Shown: piece by piece, positions 7,786 to 11,685 of the stretch
How the letters are laid out: each line of letters opens with the position of its first letter
Numbering within the stretch: the stretch's first letter is position 1
NCBI GenBank assembly: GCA_021815655.1
Contig: JAKAGJ010000014.1
Coordinates: 1 to 11,685 of the forward strand
Direction of reading: 5' to 3'
Source: Deltaproteobacteria bacterium
GTDB lineage: Bacteria > Desulfobacterota > Desulfarculia > Desulfarculales > Desulfarculaceae
Length of the DNA stretch: 11,685 bases
Made by a program: the position numbers and the translations under genes
The notes under the pieces: model-generated
Databases searched by the model: none
The model's input: only the letters and a program-made list of their open reading frames with translations
What the model was told of the DNA's origin: nothing

Positions 7786-8745
7786 CTAGGCGAAAACCCT
7801 GAAGCCCTGGGCGTAGCGGGACTGGCGGTGGAAAAAGGTCAGGTTGATGGTTTCCCGTTCCACGCCCTCGCGGCCCTTGGCGATGACCAGGCGCTGGAAG
7901 GCCAGCCCCAGTTCCTTCAGGCGTTGGCGGGCCGCCCGGGGATCGCCGCCGCTCTCGCGCAGGGCCTCCTCCTCGCTCAGGGCTTGCAGCAAAAAGACCA
8001 TGTCCGGGGTGTACACCGCCCGGGCCGAGCCGCTCACGTCGCTCAGGGCGGTGGCCCAGGGTTGCCCCGGCGTGGGCTTGTCCACCTCGCTGATGACCAG
8101 CACCGCGGCGCCGCTCTGGTCGCGCAGCCGCTTCATGGCCCCCACCCGCCAGTGGTCGGCGCCCTCGGCCAACGCCGCCTCGCCAGGGGGCAGGGGAAAG
8201 ACCTGCAAGTAATCCACCAGCACCAGGGCGCGGCTGGCGCCGCTTTGCGTCTTGAGCCAGGCCAGGCGCTCCAGTATGGCCTCCACCGTGGCCAGGGGGA
8301 AGTTCTCGTCGTCCAGGATCAGGATGCGCCGGCCCAGGCTGGACAGCTCCAGGCGGGCCGTCTCCAGGGCCTGGTGGTCGGCGGGGCTGGCCAGGTCCAG
8401 GGCCAGGTCTTTCCATTCCAGGCGGGCGAGGTTGCAGATGAGGCGGCGGATCAGGTCGGCGCGGGGCATCTCCAGGGACATCACCAGCAGGCAGGCCTGG
8501 GGGTCCTGGCGCACCGCGTCCAGGCCCAGTTGCAGGGCCAGGGCCGTCTTGCCCACGTTGGGGGCGGCGGCCAGGAGCATCAGCCCCCTTAAACCCAGGG
8601 TGGCGGCGTCCAGGCGGGGCAGGGTGGCCTGCTTGAGCCCCACGGCCTGGCGCCCCCCCGGGGACAACTGGTTCAGACCGTCCTGCTCCAGCTCCTGGGC
8701 CAGGGTCAGGGGAGGCGGTGGGGCGGGCAGCGGCGGCTCAGGCAT
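7786..8745 (-). CDS. Stand-alone DnaB-type RecA-fold ATPase (helicase C-terminal domain only)
   Basis: A 319-residue protein matching the C-terminal motor domain of the replicative helicase DnaB, without the N-terminal primase-binding domain. The start at 8745 has an excellent GGAGGAG seven bases upstream. The N-terminus is proline-rich (about residues 2-12). Visible motifs are Walker A APNVGKT (61-67, Lys66), the SLEM block with the likely catalytic Glu92, Walker B ALVLVDYLQVF (Asp178), ISEVDKP in the place of DnaB's LSQ motif, LSDVSGSARAVYTPDMVFLL (235-254) and IAKGREG (288-294), which carries the arginine-finger position Arg292. The last 20 residues match DnaB's FHxxxxRF-type end. It lies 44 bases after the lipoprotein gene and 133 before the macroglobulin gene, on the same strand. 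The chromosomal dnaB is normally about 450 residues, so this is unlikely to be the replicative helicase. Hexamer formation or DNA binding is inferred only. The role is unknown; a KaiC/RadA-like ATPase is a less likely alternative. Confidence 0.82.
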   Translation of the reverse strand: MPEPPLPAPPPPLTLAQELEQDGLNQLSPGGRQAVGLKQATLPRLDAATLGLRGLMLLAAAPNVGKTALALQLGLDAVRQDPQACLLVMSLEMPRADLIRRLICNLARLEWKDLALDLASPADHQALETARLELSSLGRRILILDDENFPLATVEAILERLAWLKTQSGASRALVLVDYLQVFPLPPGEAALAEGADHWRVGAMKRLRDQSGAAVLVISEVDKPTPGQPWATALSDVSGSARAVYTPDMVFLLQALSEEEALRESGGDPRAARQRLKELGLAFQRLVIAKGREGVERETINLTFFHRQSRYAQGFRVFA

Positions 8746-8789
8746 GGCTGGTCTCCTCCCGTGACGACCTAGGCAGCCCTGTGGCGGCG

Positions 8790-9395
8790 CTAATCCTGGC
8801 CGCGGTTTTCCATCGAGGTGTCGTCGTTGGACAACTGCTCCAGGTGGAAGCGGAAACGGTACATGTTCACGCGGCCGTATATCTCCAGGGGCAAATCGAT
8901 GCGCAGGCGCTGATCGCGGTAGTCGGCGCCGTCCTGGTGGCCGCGCAGGGGCGACAGCTTCTTGAGCCCGCCTTCCATGACCAGCCGGGCCGGCCGCAGG
9001 ATATCGCGCAGGCTGGCCTGGGGAGCCAGGCTGGTGGGCTCAAGGGCCTCCAGGGGCTCCCCGTAGGCCACGCCCTGGTGCACCATGTACTGGCGATTGC
9101 CCGAGGCGTCCAGAAAGACCACCTGGTCCCAGCGCACCAGGATCTGGGACCCGGTCTTGTTTACCAGGTCCAGCTCAAAGGCCGCGATGTCGTCCTTGCT
9201 GGCCCGCAGGTTGATGTCCACGTAGTCGTCGCTGAAGCAGGACTCGTTGAACTGGCCGTCAAAAGCCATGACCTGGCCCCAGGCCTGGTCCGGGGTCCTG
9301 CTCTGGCCGCTGACGCCGGCCTGGCCGCCGCCGCAGCCGGTCAAGAGGCAAAGGGCCAGTGTCAACCAGATCATCCTTTGGGCCAGGCCGCTCAT
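8790..9395 (-). CDS. Putative outer-membrane lipoprotein of unknown function
   Basis: A 201-residue protein beginning at the ATG at 9395, with GGGAG seven bases upstream. An in-frame extension to 9653 is open but runs back over queE and is not credible. Residues 1-21 form a lipoprotein signal: a short N-terminus, a hydrophobic stretch and the lipobox LLTGC, with Cys21 as the lipidated residue. Glycines follow the cysteine and there is no Asp at +2, which fits outer-membrane sorting. The mature part looks beta-rich and contains VNKTGSQILVRWDQVVFLDASG, resembling an immunoglobulin-like or transthyretin-like fold. A polar tail follows. One further cysteine (Cys53) is visible. I do not recognise a named domain. 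It is the first gene of the minus-strand cluster and stands 44 bases before the DnaB-like ATPase, so co-transcription is likely. Starting at the internal Met8 would also keep a workable signal. Confidence 0.82.
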   Translation of the reverse strand: MSGLAQRMIWLTLALCLLTGCGGGQAGVSGQSRTPDQAWGQVMAFDGQFNESCFSDDYVDINLRASKDDIAAFELDLVNKTGSQILVRWDQVVFLDASGNRQYMVHQGVAYGEPLEALEPTSLAPQASLRDILRPARLVMEGGLKKLSPLRGHQDGADYRDQRLRIDLPLEIYGRVNMYRFRFHLEQLSNDDTSMENRGQD

Positions 9396-9434
9396 GGCTG
9401 TTCTCCCGGGCTTGAGGGGGCGTCGTGGGTGTTG

Positions 9435-9462
9435 AGGGTAGCCCAGCCAGGCCGGACTGCAA
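9435..9462 (-). promoter_or_regulatory. Weak candidate promoter of the lipoprotein gene
   Basis: On the minus strand TTGCAG (9462-9457) and TACCCT (9440-9435) are separated by 16 bases and lie about 40 bases before the lipoprotein start. Each matches only three of six consensus bases. The 136-base divergent gap to queE must hold promoters for both genes. I could not pick out a convincing one for queE. Confidence 0.2.
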
Positions 9463-9531
9463 AGCTTTTTTGTGAGGCTCGTGGCCGCGGGCGCGTCTTG
9501 CGGGTGGCTGGGGGGCATGATAGCCTGCCTC

Positions 9532-10176
9532 ATGGTGCAATTGATGGTCAGCGAACGTTTCGTTAGCATCCAGGGCGAGTCATCCTTCGCCGGCTGGCCC
9601 TGCGTCTTTGTGCGCCTGGCCGGCTGCCCCTTGAGCTGCCGCTGGTGCGACACGGCCTACGCCCGCCAGGGGGGCAGCCCCCTGGCCCTCAATGAGGCCC
9701 TGGCCTGGACCCAGGCCCAGGGCCTGGGCCTGGTGGAGGTCACCGGCGGCGAGCCCCTGGCCCAGGCGGCCAGCCTGGAACTGATAACGGGCCTCTGCGA
9801 CCTGGGGCGCACGGTGCTGCTCGAAACCAGCGGCGCTTTTGATATCCGCCCCGTGGACCGGCGGGCGCGCATCATCATGGATGTCAAGTGCCCCAGCTCG
9901 GGCATGCATGAACGCCTGCACCGGCCCAATCTGGACAGCCTCGGGCCGCGCGACGAGGTGAAGTTCGTGCTGGCCGGCCGCCCTGACTATGACTACGCTC
10001 GGGGCCTGATCCTGGGCCAAGGCCTGCACCGGCGCTGTCAGGTGCTCTTGTCCACGGTGCAGGGCGAGCTGGCGCCGGCCCAGGTCGTGGAGTGGATGCT
10101 GGCCGACCGTCTGCCCGCCCGCTTTCAGTTGCAGATGCACAAATATATCTGGCCCGGCCGCGAGCGGGGCGTTTAA
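9532..10176 (+). CDS. queE: 7-carboxy-7-deazaguanine synthase, radical SAM
   Basis: Radical S-adenosylmethionine enzyme that contracts 6-carboxytetrahydropterin to 7-carboxy-7-deazaguanine, the step before preQ0 in queuosine synthesis. Counting from 9532 (214 residues), the N-terminal SIQGE (12-16) is diagnostic for QueE. CPLSCRWCDT carries the cluster cysteines Cys32, Cys36 and Cys39. VTGGEP (70-75) is the SAM-binding GGEP motif. MDVKCPSSG (116-124) and the C-terminal LQMHKYIWPGRERGV are family hallmarks. The length is normal. The start is uncertain: ATGs at 9517, 9532 and 9544 and an upstream open frame from 9472 are all possible, and none has a convincing Shine-Dalgarno sequence. Alignment to the family favours 9532 or 9544. 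queC, queD and queF are not in the window, so the gene stands apart from its pathway here. It diverges from the lipoprotein gene and converges on the ferritin gene. Confidence 0.95.
   Translation: MVQLMVSERFVSIQGESSFAGWPCVFVRLAGCPLSCRWCDTAYARQGGSPLALNEALAWTQAQGLGLVEVTGGEPLAQAASLELITGLCDLGRTVLLETSGAFDIRPVDRRARIIMDVKCPSSGMHERLHRPNLDSLGPRDEVKFVLAGRPDYDYARGLILGQGLHRRCQVLLSTVQGELAPAQVVEWMLADRLPARFQLQMHKYIWPGRERGV
9711..9733. repeat. 23-bp palindrome inside queE
   Basis: Arms CCAGGCCCAGG (9711-9721) and CCTGGGCCTGG (9723-9733) are perfectly complementary around one base. The segment encodes QAQGLGL in queE. It is probably a by-product of using only CAG, GCC, GGC and CTG codons; a similar 9-base-arm palindrome occurs at 5119-5137 in the macroglobulin gene. 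Confidence 0.5.
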
Positions 10177-10182
10177 GCCCCT

Positions 10183-10198
10183 GCCGCCCGGTGGCGGC
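10183..10198 (+). terminator. Hairpin after queE, possible terminator
   Basis: GCCGCC and GGCGGC form a six-base-pair stem around the loop CGGT, starting seven bases after the queE stop. A second small inverted repeat (GGGGC at 10166-10170, GCCCC at 10177-10181) spans the stop codon itself. Neither is followed by a T-run on either strand, so intrinsic termination is doubtful. The position between convergent queE and ferritin is where a terminator would be expected. Confidence 0.3.
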
Positions 10199-10247
10199 GC
10201 GAGATTGACAGCCGGTTGAAGGAACCCCCGCCTGCCGAAGCCCAGCG

Positions 10248-10763
10248 CTAAATTATCAAGTCAATAGGCATGGTAAAGACCCGGGCGGCCATGTCCTTGT
10301 CCAGCATGAACATACCCCCCGGGGTCTCGCTGACCAGCTTAAGCTTGCCCACGGCATCCTCGGCGCTGGCCTCCTCCTCCACCTGCTCCTTGACGAACCA
10401 TTGCAGGAAGTTCTCGCTGGCGTAATCGCTCTCCTTGCGCGCCAGGCCCACCAGCTTGTGGATCAGACTGGTGACGTACTGCTCATGCTTGAGCACCGCC
10501 TCCATGCAGGCCAGGGGCGAGGCCCAGGTGGTCTCGGGCGCCTTGATGGCCCCCAGGGTCACCTTGCCCCCGCGCTCGTTGATAAAGGAGTAGAAGCGCA
10601 GCACGTGGGTCAGCTCCTCCTGGGCCTGCACCTTGAACCAGTGGGCAAAGCCCGCCAGTTGCCGGGCCTCGAAGTAGGCGGCCATGGACATATAGAGATA
10701 GGAGGAGTAGACCTCTGCATTGACTTGGTCGTTAAAGGCCTTCTGCAATTTGTCCTTGAGCAT
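10248..10763 (-). CDS. ftnA: Bacterial non-heme ferritin (FtnA-type)
   Basis: Iron-storage protein of 171 residues, expected to assemble into a 24-subunit shell in the cytoplasm, oxidise ferrous iron and store it as ferric mineral. The start at 10763 has AGGAG eight bases upstream; an open extension to 10859 lacks family support. The ferroxidase ligands sit exactly where they do in E. coli FtnA: Glu17, Glu50 and His53 (in AQEELTH), Glu94 (in KHEQ), and Gln127 and Glu130 (in WFVKEQVEEE). The four-helix pattern and the FLQWFVKEQ block are typical. There is no heme-ligand methionine pattern that would suggest bacterioferritin. The C-terminus carries a short hydrophobic tail (TMPIDLII) longer than in the E. 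coli protein. The gene is monocistronic in this window and convergent with queE. Fur or other iron regulation is common for the family, but I see no clear Fur box upstream. Confidence 0.95.
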   Translation of the reverse strand: MLKDKLQKAFNDQVNAEVYSSYLYMSMAAYFEARQLAGFAHWFKVQAQEELTHVLRFYSFINERGGKVTLGAIKAPETTWASPLACMEAVLKHEQYVTSLIHKLVGLARKESDYASENFLQWFVKEQVEEEASAEDAVGKLKLVSETPGGMFMLDKDMAARVFTMPIDLII

Positions 10764-10820
10764 GGCTTTGGCTCCTGGCGTATGGTTGCGGCTGGGGGCG
10801 CCCAAGGGTCGCCCAGGGAC

Positions 10821-10839
10821 GTTAATAGTCATATTTTGC
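10821..10839 (-). promoter_or_regulatory. AT-rich segment, possible ferritin promoter
   Basis: A short AT-rich stretch lies about 60-75 bases upstream of the ferritin start in otherwise GC-rich sequence. On the minus strand TATTAA (10827-10822) could serve as a -10 box. No good -35 box or Fur-like palindrome is visible. The same segment lies upstream of the divergent DHH gene and could serve it as well. Confidence 0.25.
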
Positions 10840-10979
10840 ACCCAGGCGGCTTGATCCACAACCCGCCCGCCGGCCCCCCGCCGGCCTCGGGCCTGGTTGT
10901 GCGACGGCCCGCTTAAATGCTATGGTTAGAGTGCGGCCTCCGGGGCCGTGACCATTTCGCCCAAAAGGCCACGGAGCAG

Positions 10980-11685
10980 ATGCCAGCCACCGCCCTCAAG
11001 CAGCGACCCCGCAACATGGCCGAGCAGGTGCGCCGGCTCCTGGCCCTGTTCAATCCCGAGGACCGGGTGCTCATCTCCATCGCCGCCGACCCCGACGCCC
11101 TGGGTTCGGCCCTGGCCTTCAAGCGCCTGTTGTGGCGGCGGGTGACCTCGGTGACCATCGCCCGGGTCAACGAGATCAGCCGGCCCGACAACCTGGCCAT
11201 GGTGCGCCTGCTCAAGATACCCGTGGAACCCCTGCCCAGCCTGCGCCCCGACGATTTCAGCAAACGGGTTCTGGTGGACAGCCAGCCCCGCCACCACAAG
11301 GCCTTTGCCCGCTTCCCCCAGCACGTGGTCATCGACCACCACCCCCTGGGCGAGGAAATGGACAAGGCCTGCTTCAGCGACGTGCGCCCCCGCTACGGCG
11401 CCACCAGCAGCATCATGACCGAGTATCTGCGGGCCGCGGGCATCAAGCCCTCGGCGCGCCTGGCCACGGCCCTGGTCTACGGAATCAAGAACGACACCGC
11501 CGGTTTCCAGCGTCCCAGCCTGGAGCAGGACGTCAAGGCCTTCCAGTTCCTGTTCCCCAAGGCCAACCTGTCGGTGCTGCGCAACATCGAGTTCAGCGAG
11601 ATGCGGCTCAAGGACCTGGAGGTGCTGCACCAGGCCCTGGAGGTCTTCGTGGTCCACCGGCACTGCATCTACGCCCACTTGGGTC
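10980..11685 (+). CDS. DHH-family phosphoesterase, N-terminal part (3' end outside window)
   Basis: The frame is open to the window edge and gives 235 residues from 10980. It shows the DHH metal-binding motifs in order: AADPDALGSALAF (Asp37, Asp39), VLVDSQP (Asp100), VIDHHP (Asp119-His120-His121) and GIKNDTAGF (Asp172). Family members are manganese-dependent phosphodiesterases or phosphatases that act on short oligonucleotides, pAp or cyclic dinucleotide products. NrnA-type nanoRNase is a candidate, but the C-terminal DHHA1 domain that would help decide lies outside. The histidine that usually precedes motif I in NrnA is not present here. Start choice is open: 10917 (directly after an in-frame TAA), 10980 and 11019 are all ATGs. 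10980 has GGAG, but only three bases away; homologues known to me tend to begin close to 11019. It is transcribed away from the ferritin gene. Confidence 0.88.
   Translation, partial: MPATALKQRPRNMAEQVRRLLALFNPEDRVLISIAADPDALGSALAFKRLLWRRVTSVTIARVNEISRPDNLAMVRLLKIPVEPLPSLRPDDFSKRVLVDSQPRHHKAFARFPQHVVIDHHPLGEEMDKACFSDVRPRYGATSSIMTEYLRAAGIKPSARLATALVYGIKNDTAGFQRPSLEQDVKAFQFLFPKANLSVLRNIEFSEMRLKDLEVLHQALEVFVVHRHCIYAHLG

Noticed and set aside
9396..9653. N-terminal extension of the lipoprotein to 9653
   Set aside because: It would overlap queE on the other strand and bury the lipoprotein signal. The start at 9395 has a good ribosome site.
9580..10140. 186-codon minus-strand open frame inside queE
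   Set aside because: It has no motifs, and the plus strand carries the full set of QueE signatures.
10869..10885. GCCGGC-N5-GCCGGC repeat between the ferritin and DHH genes
   Set aside because: GCCGGC is self-complementary and common at this GC content. No T-run or gene end accompanies it, so I do not call a terminator or operator.
10926..11678. Long minus-strand open frames opposite the DHH gene
   Set aside because: The plus-strand frame is open to the edge and contains all DHH-family motifs; the antisense products are low-complexity.

Overview
The window is very GC-rich and strongly biased to G/C in third codon positions. It is densely packed with genes and has only short gaps between them. 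I infer a high-GC Gram-negative bacterium. Lipoprotein and Sec signals, a penicillin-binding protein 1C and a periplasmic alpha-2-macroglobulin all imply an outer membrane. The style of the DHH phosphoesterase and the large macroglobulin suggests Desulfobacterota (former Deltaproteobacteria), but no marker gene in the window proves this.

Layout. Bases 1-9395 hold four genes, all on the minus strand. In order of transcription they are a short unrecognised lipoprotein (9395-8790), a stand-alone DnaB-type RecA-fold ATPase (8745-7786), a 1857-residue thioester alpha-2-macroglobulin (7652-2079) and penicillin-binding protein 1C (2009 to beyond base 1, incomplete). The gaps are 44, 133 and 69 bases. 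Divergently from the lipoprotein lies queE (9532-10176, plus strand), a radical-SAM enzyme of 7-deazaguanine/queuosine synthesis. Convergent with queE is a ferritin (10763-10248, minus). The window ends inside a DHH-family phosphoesterase on the plus strand (10980 onward, incomplete).

How the genes fit together. The macroglobulin/PBP1C pair is a known bacterial partnership. The thioester protein is thought to trap foreign proteases that breach the outer membrane, while PBP1C rebuilds peptidoglycan. Here the macroglobulin appears to be a soluble periplasmic protein (signal peptidase I site, no lipobox), unlike the lipoprotein form of E. coli. The two upstream genes, a lipoprotein and a DnaB-like ATPase, are not standard members of this locus. 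queE, ferritin and the DHH protein look like ordinary housekeeping genes that share no obvious pathway.

I see no CRISPR array, tRNA, rRNA, insertion sequence or phage gene, and no gene-free stretch over 300 bases. Nothing here is clearly a new system. The observations most worth following are the DnaB-like ATPase lacking its N-terminal domain in an envelope gene cluster, and a 12-bp hairpin that buries a strong ribosome-binding site and a 13-codon mini-ORF just ahead of pbpC.
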